A stretch of DNA of 64,000 nt from an uncultured Clostridia bacterium (GTDB taxonomy: Bacteria; Bacillota; Clostridia; Oscillospirales; Ruminococcaceae), in assembly GCA_947627905.1 (NCBI GenBank), contig CANQXX010000001.1, forward strand, positions 1 through 64,000, given 5' to 3'. The notes under the pieces were generated by a model that made no database searches, was not told the DNA's origin, and was given only the letters and a program-made list of their open reading frames with translations. Made by a program: the position numbers and the translations under genes. Numbering within the stretch: position 1 is the stretch's first letter; every line of letters begins with the position of its first letter. This document shows positions 15,014-25,866 of the stretch, in pieces.

Positions 15014-16420
15014 TTATTCTGATTTTACGCTTTCCTTTTTTATTACGGCAAACGCCTGTTTCAGGTTGGAAACTCCGTAAATGTGCATATTATATCTGCT
15101 TGGATCTATATTTCTGAGAGCCTGCTTGGGAATTATACATTCTGTAAAGCCAAGCCTTTGTGCTTCCTGTATCCTTTGAGGAATGTTGGAAGTATTCCGC
15201 ACTTCCCCGCCCAGACCTATCTCTCCGAAAGCGATCAGCTTTTCACTTATGGGAATATCAAAATATCCGCTGTACGCCGCAAGAGCCACAGGCAGATCAC
15301 CGGCAGGCTCATCAAGACGAAATCCGCCTACTATGTTAAGGTAAACATCAAGCGTTCCGAAAAACATTCCCATACGTTTTTCAAGAACGGCAATTATTAT
15401 GGCAAGTCTGTTATAATCAAAGCCTGTAGCGGTCCGTTTCGGAGCTGAAAAAGTGCTTTTTGTAACAAGCGCCTGTACTTCTGCAAGTATTGGACGGCTT
15501 CCTTCCATTATGCAGGCAACGCACGTTCCGGAAATGCCGGTAGGACGTCCGTTCAGTAGCATGAGCGACGGATTTTCAACTTCTTCAAGACCATTGTCAC
15601 TCATTTCAAAAACGCCTATCTCATTCGTAGAACCGTAACGATTCTTTACAGCGCGCAATATCCTGTAGCTGAGGTGACGTTCGCCCTCAAAATAAAGGAC
15701 CGTATCCACAATGTGTTCCATTACCTTAGGTCCTGCTATAGCGCCGTCCTTATTTACATGACCGACGATAAAAATAGGTATCTCCTCGGATTTTGCCGTG
15801 CGCATAAAAAGATTGGTACATTCTCTTACCTGAGAAATGCTTCCTGCGCTGGAATTTATCTCGTTCAGCGACATTGTCTGTATTGAGTCAATAATAGCAA
15901 TATCCGGTTTATATGATGAGATCGTATCAGCGGCAGCTCTTGCGTCATTTGTGGAAAGAAGTGAAAGATTTTCAGTATCAACACCTAATCTCTGAGCGCG
16001 TATCTTTATCTGACGAATACTTTCCTCACCTGAAATATAAAGTATGGTATGTTCTTCGCCAAGATATTTGCATATCTGGAGCAGTATAGTAGATTTTCCT
16101 ATGCCGGGTTCTCCGCCAAGAAGCACAAGGGAACCCTTGACCAATCCTCCGCCGAGCACGCGGTTAAGTTCGTTTATACCGGTAGAATAGCGAATATCAT
16201 CTTCAGCGTCTATGCCGGAAAGCGTCTTTATATCCGAGGAAAGATCTATCACTTTTACGGAAGACGCTGCTTTCCCCAGAGAATTTTTTGAGGGAGATGT
16301 ATCAATAATATCCTCTTCAAAAGTATTCCATTCGCCGCATGACGGACATTTACCGTTCCATTTCGGACTTTCATAACCGCACTGACTGCATATGTAGACT
16401 GTTTTCAACTTCCCTGCCAT
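15014..16420 (-). CDS. radA: DNA repair protein RadA
   Basis: CSQCGYESPKWNGKCPSCGEWNT zinc finger; GGEPGIGKSTILLQ; KNRYGSTNEIGVFEM. Confidence 0.95.
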   Translation of the reverse strand: MAGKLKTVYICSQCGYESPKWNGKCPSCGEWNTFEEDIIDTSPSKNSLGKAASSVKVIDLSSDIKTLSGIDAEDDIRYSTGINELNRVLGGGLVKGSLVLLGGEPGIGKSTILLQICKYLGEEHTILYISGEESIRQIKIRAQRLGVDTENLSLLSTNDARAAADTISSYKPDIAIIDSIQTMSLNEINSSAGSISQVRECTNLFMRTAKSEEIPIFIVGHVNKDGAIAGPKVMEHIVDTVLYFEGERHLSYRILRAVKNRYGSTNEIGVFEMSDNGLEEVENPSLMLLNGRPTGISGTCVACIMEGSRPILAEVQALVTKSTFSAPKRTATGFDYNRLAIIIAVLEKRMGMFFGTLDVYLNIVGGFRLDEPAGDLPVALAAYSGYFDIPISEKLIAFGEIGLGGEVRNTSNIPQRIQEAQRLGFTECIIPKQALRNIDPSRYNMHIYGVSNLKQAFAVIKKESVKSE

Positions 16421-16436
16421 TTTTTACTCCTTAATT

Positions 16437-17150
16437 TTACGCTTCCGTAAATTCGTTTATTCCGGAAAATACAGTGAACGCTACTTTTTTCTGATATTCC
16501 TTATCCGTCAGTTTGGCAGCTTCCTCCGGATTTGAAAGAAATCCGCACTCTATCATTACCGTAGGATTGCTGCAATAGTAACAAAGATACAGTTCATCGC
16601 CGCAGAGCTTGATCTCACGCTGATTATCCGGCTGAAGATTTGCAACAAATTTCTGCTGCATGATATATGCCAGATCTTCACTTGCCGGATTGACGTCACT
16701 GTAGAACATCTGCGCGCCATGATAAACAGGATCTTCAAAATTATTCTGATGAATGGAAACACATACGGCGTTAGGATATTTATTAAAAATTTCCAGCCTG
16801 TTTTCCATATCTGATATCTTTTGATTTCTGATACCTGTTACGCCTTTGTCATGGATAGACATATCCCTGTCACGGGTAACCTCCACATCGTATCCGAACA
16901 GCTTGCTCATATCCCTTACCGAAAGCAGGATATTCAGATTAATACCCTTTTCAGTCTTTCCGTCCGCAGTGGAACAGCCGCCGTCTATTCCCCCATGTCC
17001 TGCATCGAGCACTATAACATAATCATCTTCTTCAATGACGTTATCGACCGTTACCACTTCGTCGAGCTGCACAGCCGCATAGCATATAACGCCGACACAG
17101 GCAAGAAATGTAAGAATTACAAACGCTACGTTCCATTTTATTCTTCTCAT
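16437..17150 (-). CDS. cwlD: N-acetylmuramoyl-L-alanine amidase (CwlD-like)
   Basis: VLDAGHGGIDGG, SIHQNNF, VMIECGFLSNPEE. Confidence 0.85.
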   Translation of the reverse strand: MRRIKWNVAFVILTFLACVGVICYAAVQLDEVVTVDNVIEEDDYVIVLDAGHGGIDGGCSTADGKTEKGINLNILLSVRDMSKLFGYDVEVTRDRDMSIHDKGVTGIRNQKISDMENRLEIFNKYPNAVCVSIHQNNFEDPVYHGAQMFYSDVNPASEDLAYIMQQKFVANLQPDNQREIKLCGDELYLCYYCSNPTVMIECGFLSNPEEAAKLTDKEYQKKVAFTVFSGINEFTEA

Positions 17151-17218
17151 AGTATTCCTCCAACAGCTTGTTTTATTGTATACTATGAGAGAAAAACAGC
17201 TTGTATGACAGCAACTAC

Positions 17219-17791
17219 TTATTTTTTATAGAAAACTATCTTTTTGATGTCCACGTCGTTATACGTCAGAACATAAGTAATTACTATAGTTGCCGGCTGT
17301 ATAAGCACAAGCAGCGTAATACCTGCCATTCCAAGCCATGAAACTGATGTTATGGTTATGTTTCCCGTAAACATAGTCACAAAAGGACGCAGCCACATAT
17401 TTAACATAAGATAATAATTAAAAATATCCGGCAGGACGTTCAGCTTGCTTAAATACAGACATATCAGCATAATATAGCTGAAAATGGGCGCTGTTACTGC
17501 CATTTTAACGGGCATATACTTGTCATATTCAGAGTTATGGAATTTTACAACATTTTTATCGCGCTTTGCGGCATAATGTGCCCAGTTAAAATATAGCCCC
17601 ATGGTTATAATAAGGGTACATAATGCAATAAACATCCTGAATATCAGAAGCTGTCTCATTATTATAGCTGTAGCTGTACAGATAAAAAAGCACATGAAAT
17701 TTCCGAGAAACCAATACCCTATCCCTTTTGCACATCTTTCGGCAAAATTTTCCTTTTTGTTTGAAATAAATCTTTCAGACATTGAGTTCAT
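17219..17791 (-). CDS. Integral membrane protein
   Basis: Multiple hydrophobic segments. Confidence 0.6.
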   Translation of the reverse strand: MNSMSERFISNKKENFAERCAKGIGYWFLGNFMCFFICTATAIIMRQLLIFRMFIALCTLIITMGLYFNWAHYAAKRDKNVVKFHNSEYDKYMPVKMAVTAPIFSYIMLICLYLSKLNVLPDIFNYYLMLNMWLRPFVTMFTGNITITSVSWLGMAGITLLVLIQPATIVITYVLTYNDVDIKKIVFYKK

Positions 17792-17891
17792 TCCCTTTCA
17801 AATGTTCTTATCATATTATACAGTATTTCCGTGAAAATTTCAATATAAATCCCTCAAATAAATTTTATTGACCAAGCAATAATAATATCAG

Positions 17892-17941
17892 GCAGCGCCG
17901 CAAAAAGATCGTATAATATCTGCGGTCTTTTGCAGCGCTGC
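17892..17941. repeat. Hairpin in divergent intergenic region
   Basis: GCAGCGCCGCAAAAAGATCGTA / TGCGGTCTTTTGCAGCGCTGC, TATAAT in the loop. Confidence 0.6.
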
Positions 17942-18397
17942 TTGATTTTCAGGAAAGGAATGAAATATATGGCAGATCAAAGCAAGCTTTATAATGCACT
18001 TTATCAGAATGCTGAAGTCGGGACAGGTTCAATAAAGAAAATATTTCCCAAGGTACACGATACAAAGCTACGCGGTGAGCTGAGAATGCAGCTTTCAAAT
18101 TACAGCAGTCAGACCAATATGCTTACAAACCAGATGAAAGCGCGAAATATGACTCCTAAGCCTGTTTCAAAAATGGCAAAAGCTATGATGTCAATGGGTA
18201 TTACAATGAATTGCGCAAGAGACAACTCTACGCAGCATATTGCAGAAATGCTGATCCAAGGGACAAATATGGGCGTTATTAAAATAAACAAAGCCTTGAA
18301 CCGTTCAGTCACTGCGGAGCCTGAACTGATACAGGAAGCTAAGGATATGCTTTCCAAGGAACAACACTATATAGATAACCTTAAAAGTTATCTTTGA
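17930..18397 (+). CDS. Conserved hypothetical protein (likely start ATG MADQSKLYNALYQN)
   Basis: Intact ORF with SD AGGAAAGG before the internal Met. Confidence 0.65.
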   Translation: MQRCLIFRKGMKYMADQSKLYNALYQNAEVGTGSIKKIFPKVHDTKLRGELRMQLSNYSSQTNMLTNQMKARNMTPKPVSKMAKAMMSMGITMNCARDNSTQHIAEMLIQGTNMGVIKINKALNRSVTAEPELIQEAKDMLSKEQHYIDNLKSYL

Positions 18398-18409
18398 CCG
18401 AAAGGCAGG

Positions 18410-18610
18410 GTGAAAATCATGTACAAAAATCTTATAAAGCATGGGAATTACGCTCAGATTGACGTAAACAACCCTCAGCAGATAAACGGAAAATATTATA
18501 CAAACATCATAACAGATAATATAACTCTGCCAGACGGAAGCGTAGTCAATGCGCATGAGGAAAATGCAGAAATAGCCAGAAAAGAAGTTGACAACATACG
18601 TTTATCATAA
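18410..18610 (+). CDS. Small hypothetical protein
   Basis: 66 aa ORF downstream of and same strand as 17930-18397. Confidence 0.5.
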   Translation: MKIMYKNLIKHGNYAQIDVNNPQQINGKYYTNIITDNITLPDGSVVNAHEENAEIARKEVDNIRLS

Positions 18611-18643
18611 AAAATGGGGCGTAAAGTATTCGCCCCTTACATA

Positions 18644-19291
18644 TTATATTCTTGATCTTTTCTTTACAACATACTTCTTTTTGGTCAGCTTTTGCGCTTT
18701 TATGACCTTCATGCGTGAAAATTCTTCACGTTCTTTTTCTTCAAGACTGTTTGTAATAAATTTAACTATCCCCTCATATCGCGGAATAACTATATTCTGC
18801 AAAGCATTTGCCCTTGTCTGGGTCTTGCGTATGGAATTTGTCAGCCTGTATATGCTGTTTTCTACTTCTGCAAGGGTAACTGACATATATTTTGCCTTTT
18901 CAAAACAGATATATGCCATATCAACGTTTGAATCAGTATACTGCAATCCGTAATTAAGGATCGGCTTCTGTTCTTCTATGGATATTTTCGGAAGCTCACA
19001 GCCCATTACGCTCCGGCTTGAAAGAGTAAGTGAATTTTCCTCCGGAACCGCATAAGCAATATTTTCGATCACTCCCTGTGAAATATTGGCGATCTGTAAG
19101 GCAGAATAGGCTCTTCGGTAAGTTTCTTCTATAGTTCCTCGCATAGCTTTAGCCTTATCCACAAGAGACATAAGCTCTCTTACAAGAATATTTCTCTTTT
19201 TATCCAGAAGTTCGTAACCGACCTTTGCAAGTGCAAGCGACTTCTGGGCATTAAGCAGATTACCTTTTGTAGGAAACACCTGTTCAGCCAC
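18644..19291 (-). CDS. ntpD: V/A-type ATP synthase subunit D
   Basis: VFPTKGNLLNAQKSLALAKVGYELLDKKRNILVREL. Confidence 0.92.
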   Translation of the reverse strand: MAEQVFPTKGNLLNAQKSLALAKVGYELLDKKRNILVRELMSLVDKAKAMRGTIEETYRRAYSALQIANISQGVIENIAYAVPEENSLTLSSRSVMGCELPKISIEEQKPILNYGLQYTDSNVDMAYICFEKAKYMSVTLAEVENSIYRLTNSIRKTQTRANALQNIVIPRYEGIVKFITNSLEEKEREEFSRMKVIKAQKLTKKKYVVKKRSRI

Positions 19292-19321
19292 ACATAACGC
19301 CTCCTTTCATAGGATCATATC

Positions 19322-20716
19322 TTATTCAAACAGTTCCGCAGCGTGGGGATCATATTTTTCTTCAAGAAGTTTTTCATTTACACGATCAAGAGCAGCTTTA
19401 GGAAGCAGAGAAAGCAGCTTCCAGCCCAGATCAAGAGTTTCATCAATTGAACGGTTCTCATCGGGACGCTGGGTAATAAAATACTTCTCAAACATCTTTC
19501 CGAAATTCATATATGACTTGTCAAGTTCGGACAGTTCATCTTCACCTATTACCGAAGCAAGCGCACGCGCATCCATAACTTTCGCATAGCAGGCAAAAAG
19601 CTGATTGGACACATCAGCATGATCGGAACGTGTGTAGCCCTCGCCTATTCCGTCTTTCATCAGACGTGAAAGTGACGGCAGCACCGAGATCGGCGGATAA
19701 ACACCGGTCTGATCCAATCCCCTGTCCAGAACGATCTGTCCCTCTGTGATATATCCCGTAAGGTCAGGAACAGGGTGAGTAATATCATCATTTGGCATTG
19801 TAAGTATCGGTATCTGCGTAACCGAGCCTTCCGAACCTTTTATTATTCCTGCGCGCTCGTAAAGCGAAGCAAGATCCGAATACAAATATCCCGGAAAACC
19901 TTTACGTCCGGGGATTTCTCCCTTTGACGATGAAAATTCACGGACAGCTTCGGCATATGAAGTCATATCCGTAAGAATTACCAGAATGTGCATATTCTTT
20001 TCAAATGCAAGGTATTCGGCAGCCGTAAGAGCGCACCGCGGCGTAAGTATACGTTCAATGATAGGATCATTTGAAAGATTAAGGAACATAACGACCTTCT
20101 GGAGAACGCCGCTTTCTTCAAAACTTCTTCGGAAATAATCAGCAACATCGTTTTTTACGCCCATTGCCGCAAAGACAACGGCAAAATCCTGTCCGCTGTT
20201 CTCAGCAATCTTAGCCTGACGGACTATCTGTACAGCAAGTTTGTTGTGAGAAAGTCCGGAACCTGAGAATATAGGCAGTTTCTGTCCTCTGATAAGTGTC
20301 ATAAGAGCATCTATAGAAGATATCCCGGTATGGATATAGTTTCTCGGATATGCTCTTGACACAGGATTAAGCGGCTTTCCGTTTATATCGGCAGTCTTTT
20401 CGGCAAATATTTCGCCCAGACCGTCAATAGGACGTCCGGCGCCGTTGAAAATTCGTCCGAGTATCTCCGGTGAAAGAGGCATTTCCATAGGTTTGCCCAT
20501 AAAACGGGTCTTTGTGTTTTTAAGAGAAAGACCATTGGTTCCCTCAAACACCTGAAGGACTGCTTTTCTGCCGGATATTTCTACCACTCTGCCTATTCTT
20601 TTAGTACTGTCATCAAGGCGTATCTCTGTTACTTCATCATAAGAAACGCCTTCAACATTGTCAAGAACAACAAGAGGTCCGTTTATTTCGCTTAATCCTA
20701 TATATTGTAAGCTCAT
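19322..20716 (-). CDS. ntpB: V/A-type ATP synthase subunit B
   Basis: [40 protein letters not shown]. Confidence 0.96.
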   Translation of the reverse strand: MSLQYIGLSEINGPLVVLDNVEGVSYDEVTEIRLDDSTKRIGRVVEISGRKAVLQVFEGTNGLSLKNTKTRFMGKPMEMPLSPEILGRIFNGAGRPIDGLGEIFAEKTADINGKPLNPVSRAYPRNYIHTGISSIDALMTLIRGQKLPIFSGSGLSHNKLAVQIVRQAKIAENSGQDFAVVFAAMGVKNDVADYFRRSFEESGVLQKVVMFLNLSNDPIIERILTPRCALTAAEYLAFEKNMHILVILTDMTSYAEAVREFSSSKGEIPGRKGFPGYLYSDLASLYERAGIIKGSEGSVTQIPILTMPNDDITHPVPDLTGYITEGQIVLDRGLDQTGVYPPISVLPSLSRLMKDGIGEGYTRSDHADVSNQLFACYAKVMDARALASVIGEDELSELDKSYMNFGKMFEKYFITQRPDENRSIDETLDLGWKLLSLLPKAALDRVNEKLLEEKYDPHAAELFE

Positions 20717-20731
20717 TCAGATGACCTCCTT

Positions 20732-22486
20732 TCACGCATCAGCAGTAATTTTTTTGAGCTGCTGTCCTATCTCAACGGTAAGCATATTGAACATTTCCGG
20801 CTTATCATTGGGAATATCATACTTCATTTTTATAACTTTTTCAAATATCCCTGTCTCCGTTATTGCGCTTACCGGTATTCCGGAAGCAACGACCTTTTTG
20901 CATTTATCGTAAAGAGTAAGTATAATTTCCATCATTCTGAATTGCTTATCAAGCGGAACATAGGTATCATCCTTATGATAAGCATTTTGCTGGAGAAATC
21001 CTACTCTTACAACTCTTGCTATCTCAATAACCAGTTTCTGATCTTCCGGAAGAACGTCCGAACCGATGAGTTTTACTATCTCCATCAGCTTATTTTCTTC
21101 AAGCAGGATATTTGATATGCTCTGACGATATTTAAGAAAATCAATGCTGACATTTTCGTCATAATAGTTTGTCAGATCGTCTATATATTCGGAATAACTG
21201 TCATTCCAGTTTATAGCAGGATAATGACGTGCATAAGCAAGAGACTTATCCAAAGCCCAGAAGCACCGCACAAAGCGCTTAGTATTCTGTGTTACAGGCT
21301 CTGAAAAGTCCGAGCCCTGCGGAGAAACGGCTCCTATTATAGTTACCGAACCCTCTGCTCCGTTAAGTGACTGAACATATCCTGCACGTTCATAGAACTC
21401 AGAGATCCTTGACGGAAGATATGCCGGAAAGCCCTCTTCAGCAGGCATTTCCTCAAGACGTCCGCTTATTTCACGGAGCGCTTCTGCCCAACGTGAGGTT
21501 GAATCAGCCATTATAGCAATATGGTATCCCATATCCCTGTAATATTCTGCAAGAGTTATTCCCGTATATATAGACGCTTCACGCGCAGCAACAGGCATAT
21601 TTGACGTATTTGCTATAAGAACTGTTCTGTCCGTAAGGGCTTTGCCTGTTCTTGGATCTACCAGTTCGGAAAATTCTTCAAGAACTTGTGTCATTTCATT
21701 TCCGCGCTCACCGCAGCCAATATAAACGATGATATCAGCGTCACACCATTTTGCAAGCTGATGCTGCGTCATGGTCTTGCCCGTTCCGAAACCTCCCGGT
21801 ACAGCCGCAGTACCGCCCTTTGCTATAGGAAGTATGGTATCTATTATTCTCTGACCGGTAATAAGCGGTTTACTTATAGGCAGACGCTCCTTGAATGGTC
21901 TGCTTTTTTTGATAGGCCATTTCTGACATAAGGTCAGTTCGTGTACTTCCCCGTTGTCTGACTTTATCTTTACAACATTATCATTGACAGAATACTGACC
22001 GTTTTCAGCCGTCCATATGACCTTTCCGGATAAATTCGGAGGGACCATACAGCGATGCTCTATAACAGGCGTTTCCGGACAGGTGGCATAAATATCTCCG
22101 CCGCTGAGCTGATCTCCTTCAGAAACGGTTATAGTTACATCATATTTTTTATAAGTATCCAGAGCCGAAACATTTGCTCCTTCAGAAATAAATGCTCCGC
22201 TCAGTGCTTCGATCTGCTTCAAAGGACGCTCGATCCCGTCAAAAATGTTTGAAAGTATTCCGGGACCAAGTGTAGCCGACATGGGCATACCGCTGCCTTC
22301 GACCGGTTCTCCCGGTCTTAATCCTGTAGTAGACTCATATACCTGAATCGTGGTTTCTTCGGAGGTTATCCCTATTACTTCGCCAATAAGGCGCTTTGTT
22401 CCTACATAAACCATTTCAAGCATAGAAAAATCTTTTGTTTCTCTGACCTTTACAACAGGACCGTTTACAGAAAAGATCGTATTCAA
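20732..22486 (-). CDS. ntpA: V/A-type ATP synthase catalytic subunit A
   Basis: [53 protein letters not shown]. Confidence 0.97.
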   Translation of the reverse strand: MNTIFSVNGPVVKVRETKDFSMLEMVYVGTKRLIGEVIGITSEETTIQVYESTTGLRPGEPVEGSGMPMSATLGPGILSNIFDGIERPLKQIEALSGAFISEGANVSALDTYKKYDVTITVSEGDQLSGGDIYATCPETPVIEHRCMVPPNLSGKVIWTAENGQYSVNDNVVKIKSDNGEVHELTLCQKWPIKKSRPFKERLPISKPLITGQRIIDTILPIAKGGTAAVPGGFGTGKTMTQHQLAKWCDADIIVYIGCGERGNEMTQVLEEFSELVDPRTGKALTDRTVLIANTSNMPVAAREASIYTGITLAEYYRDMGYHIAIMADSTSRWAEALREISGRLEEMPAEEGFPAYLPSRISEFYERAGYVQSLNGAEGSVTIIGAVSPQGSDFSEPVTQNTKRFVRCFWALDKSLAYARHYPAINWNDSYSEYIDDLTNYYDENVSIDFLKYRQSISNILLEENKLMEIVKLIGSDVLPEDQKLVIEIARVVRVGFLQQNAYHKDDTYVPLDKQFRMMEIILTLYDKCKKVVASGIPVSAITETGIFEKVIKMKYDIPNDKPEMFNMLTVEIGQQLKKITADA

Positions 22487-22507
22487 GGCTTTACCTCCTG
22501 TTCCGAA

Positions 22508-23095
22508 TTACTGTGCAAAAGCATTATTATTTGCAAAAATGAGTCTTTGCTCATCAACAGCCATATCGAATGTTTTATCGTATATCGTTTCGCTGTCTTT
22601 GTTATATACAGAAATACCGCCGAGCTTTATATTTGCATCAGGTGAAAAAACAACATTTGCGGAAGGTATGGCTTTTTTCAGTTTATCGGCATATTTCATA
22701 TCATCGGGCGCAAGGAATATTTCAGAGTCGTCAGATATTTTCATTGCAAGAAGATCCTTTAAGAGAGTATCCACATATTTGGGATCATTTCTGTAGCTTA
22801 TAAGACGTTCCTTAACAACATTAAAGACCTGATCCGTCAATTCTTCTCTCCGGCGAAGAACTTCTTTTTTCATATCAAGTTCGGCTTTTGAAATACTGCG
22901 CATATAGCGGTTATCATTTTTCTTGTTTCCTGTATTGAAATATCTGCCGGCAAATTCTTCCGATTCATGTTCAGCGTCAGAAAGTATAGTTTTCTTTTCT
23001 TCCTCGGCTTCCGCAAGCATTTCACTGACTTTACGCTCAGTCTCATCATTTACGGCATCAATGAATCTTTGAAGTTTTTCATTGTTCATATCCAT
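22508..23095 (-). CDS. ntpE: V/A-type ATP synthase subunit E
   Basis: Coiled-coil E-like protein in ATPase operon. Confidence 0.8.
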   Translation of the reverse strand: MDMNNEKLQRFIDAVNDETERKVSEMLAEAEEEKKTILSDAEHESEEFAGRYFNTGNKKNDNRYMRSISKAELDMKKEVLRRREELTDQVFNVVKERLISYRNDPKYVDTLLKDLLAMKISDDSEIFLAPDDMKYADKLKKAIPSANVVFSPDANIKLGGISVYNKDSETIYDKTFDMAVDEQRLIFANNNAFAQ

Positions 23096-23108
23096 AAGAA
23101 ATTCTCCT

Positions 23109-23438
23109 TTAAAGCTTTAACCCGATAGCAGATTCAATGTATTTTGAGATTATACCGGTGATATTTGAAGTGGCATGGCGATCCGGTATCTCAACAATAA
23201 GAGGTTGACGTCTATTAAGCTTATAATCGTATACCATTTCCTCACAAAGTTTTATGAGCTTTTCTGTCATGAGAACAACAGCCACTTCTTTATCTTCCAT
23301 TACCTCTGAAAGAGCCTTTTTTACCTCTTCCGATTCATGTACTACAACGCCTTCTATTCCGGCAAGGCGCATACCCATCTGCGTATCGACGTTATCGCTT
23401 ATCAAATAAAAGCGCATGATCTCCTCCTGTTTATACAA
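23109..23438 (-). CDS. ntpF: V/A-type ATP synthase subunit F
   Basis: FYLISDNVDTQMGMRLAGIEGVVV; position in operon. Confidence 0.85.
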   Translation of the reverse strand: MYKQEEIMRFYLISDNVDTQMGMRLAGIEGVVVHESEEVKKALSEVMEDKEVAVVLMTEKLIKLCEEMVYDYKLNRRQPLIVEIPDRHATSNITGIISKYIESAIGLKL

Positions 23439-23886
23439 ACAGCATCAGAAGGGCAACAACAAATCCGTAAAGCGCGCAGCCTTCACCAAGCGCAACGAAG
23501 ATAAGAGCCTTTGAGAAAGATTTCGGATCTTCACTTACAGCTCCGATAGCGGCAGGAGCTGCTGCAGCAACAGCGATACCGCCGCCTATAGAACCAAGTC
23601 CTACTGCAAGAGCCGCTGCAAGATAGCCAATTCCTCCATCGGAAATGCCTGAAGGCTCATCTGCTTCTTCCGAAACGGAAGTATCCGAAGCAGGAGCTTC
23701 TTCGGCGGAGGCATACATTCCTATAGGAACGGCGGCACATATTACCATAACGCCGAAAAATGCACACATATTTCCTATAATAGCACGTTTAAAAGACTTA
23801 GCGCCTCGTTTGCCCTTTATTGAAACAATGGCAGGCAGAGCAAGAAGTCCTACCACAACAATGGGAAGCAAAAAAATGTACAGCAT
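23431..23886 (-). CDS. ntpK: V/A-type ATP synthase subunit K (proteolipid) with N-terminal extension
   Basis: GLGSIGGGIAVAAAAPAAIGAVSEDP...ALGEGCALYGFVVALLML. Confidence 0.9.
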   Translation of the reverse strand: MLYIFLLPIVVVGLLALPAIVSIKGKRGAKSFKRAIIGNMCAFFGVMVICAAVPIGMYASAEEAPASDTSVSEEADEPSGISDGGIGYLAAALAVGLGSIGGGIAVAAAAPAAIGAVSEDPKSFSKALIFVALGEGCALYGFVVALLMLFV

Positions 23887-23904
23887 AATAATTCCTCCAA
23901 AATT

Positions 23905-25842
23905 TTATTCGATGTTTTCATCGTAATTGATCTTAACGGGTTCAAACGGTTTGCCGTCGCCCGAATAAAAACGTGAGAATATTTCGTAAAATTCCAGACG
24001 AAGCGTCTGGATGCCTACCAGCAGTCCTTCAATTCCCATTACAAAAACATTTCCCAGAATGACTACTATCGGCGATGCCGCTGCTGAGACCTGTTCAGAA
24101 AGCGCCATGACTACCAGCATCATTGATGCGTGAGAAAGAACAAATCCGCCTATACGAATGAAAGACAGCGTATTTGTCGCATATCCGAGCAGAAATTCAA
24201 ATACTTCAAAGAAATTTGATGCAATGAAGTCGGATATTCCGCCCTCCATATGGTATTTTTTGCCCTTTACCCAACAAGCGAGAGGCTCTCTAAGGAACAT
24301 GGCTATAAGCGGCAGGATTATCAGAACAATAACGTACACCGCATTCATAATATGAACGCCAAGAAGCTCGGCTACTGCTCCAATAAGTATCGAGCCAAAA
24401 AACACAAGTCCTGCAATACCGTTATTTCCGAACAAAGCCTCTTCGAGCTGTTTGTTCTTTATTCCCATAACAATGTTTATCAATATAGAAATAAACATTA
24501 TCAGTACGCCCAAAGCTATAGCTCCTATAAGGATAGTTGTAACATTATTCATTATTTTGAACGGAAGGAATGTGATCCCCAGCGCTTCATAAACCGGATC
24601 AAGCAACTCCTCATATCCGAATACGCTTCCGTAAAGCAGTCCGAAAAACGCTCCGGATATGCCGATCCTTGTCAGTATAGGTCCGAGGGCAAATTTCTTG
24701 AATTTCCACAGCAAAGCGCCTGCAATTGCAAGGACCAGACCTTGTCCGAGGTCGCCGAACATTATTCCGAAAAGAAGCGTATATGTCACCGCAACAAAAG
24801 CCGTAGGGTTTATGCCGTTATACGACGGAAGCCCGTACATCTCCACAAACATAGAAAACGGCTGGGAAAACTTATTGTTTTTGAGCTTTATCGGAGGTTC
24901 GAGCTTTCCGTTTGCATCAGCCGGCTGAAGAACTACAGAAACACTGTCATAGCCTTCAAAAAGACCCATGAACCTTTCAGTTTCGCTTTTCGGTATAAAA
25001 CCTACAATATAGAATTTATCATTTACAATAGCGGCTTTATTTCTCAGGTCAAAATTATCATGCTGAGACTTGAGCCTTGAAAATATTTTTCCGAGCCTTT
25101 CGGATTCTTTATCAAGGTAATCGTTGTATTTTTTTCTGCAATCCTCAATTAGCTTTTTATCTTCATCTACCATTTTATGAAGTTCTTCCGAAGCCTGCTG
25201 AGAATTTCCCTTGACGAAATCCGGAATGTGTGTTCTCTCAAAATATAAGCTGTCAAATATTTCGTCTACCTCCTCACTGTGAGAAGCAGGAACAAAATAC
25301 ATACCCCAGTAGTATTCCTTTTCAACGCTGAAATGAGCAAAATAAAACGGTTTGTCATCGTAATATTCCAGCTTGCCGAAGCTGTCTACCGGCAATCGTC
25401 CAAGCCGGACCTTTACATTTTCACATGAAAAGATCTGCTGAAAGTCAACGGTCATACCCGTCAGATGATCTACCTGATACATAGCCTGTTCATGAACGGA
25501 AAGTTTTTCGTCAGCCAGCTTGGCTTCCGTTTTGATATCATCGAGCTTTTGCCTTACATTGATAATATACTGCTCTATCTTTGACAGACTCTCATTCTCA
25601 ATGTCGGAAAAATCATCGCTTCGGAATTTTCTTCCTGACTGTACCGAAATATCATTTAGCTGTTTAAGTATAGGCTTGTAAGGATTATCCTCTTTAAGAG
25701 TAGTAAAACCGACTTTTTTACCGGCAATTTTGGAAGCCGATTCCATATGGAAGCAGCCACATTCACTAAGAGTTACCAGAACATCATCAAGGTCCTTGGT
25801 AAGTCCCGCAATATTGACAAGCTCCATTTTTTCAATAGACAC
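23905..25842 (-). CDS. ntpI: V/A-type ATP synthase subunit I
   Basis: FGIMFGDLGQGLVLA, ATNTLSFIRIGGFVLSHASMM. Confidence 0.95.
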   Translation of the reverse strand: MSIEKMELVNIAGLTKDLDDVLVTLSECGCFHMESASKIAGKKVGFTTLKEDNPYKPILKQLNDISVQSGRKFRSDDFSDIENESLSKIEQYIINVRQKLDDIKTEAKLADEKLSVHEQAMYQVDHLTGMTVDFQQIFSCENVKVRLGRLPVDSFGKLEYYDDKPFYFAHFSVEKEYYWGMYFVPASHSEEVDEIFDSLYFERTHIPDFVKGNSQQASEELHKMVDEDKKLIEDCRKKYNDYLDKESERLGKIFSRLKSQHDNFDLRNKAAIVNDKFYIVGFIPKSETERFMGLFEGYDSVSVVLQPADANGKLEPPIKLKNNKFSQPFSMFVEMYGLPSYNGINPTAFVAVTYTLLFGIMFGDLGQGLVLAIAGALLWKFKKFALGPILTRIGISGAFFGLLYGSVFGYEELLDPVYEALGITFLPFKIMNNVTTILIGAIALGVLIMFISILINIVMGIKNKQLEEALFGNNGIAGLVFFGSILIGAVAELLGVHIMNAVYVIVLIILPLIAMFLREPLACWVKGKKYHMEGGISDFIASNFFEVFEFLLGYATNTLSFIRIGGFVLSHASMMLVVMALSEQVSAAASPIVVILGNVFVMGIEGLLVGIQTLRLEFYEIFSRFYSGDGKPFEPVKINYDENIE

Positions 25843-25866
25843 CGTAATTCACCTCTTTGCTTATTA

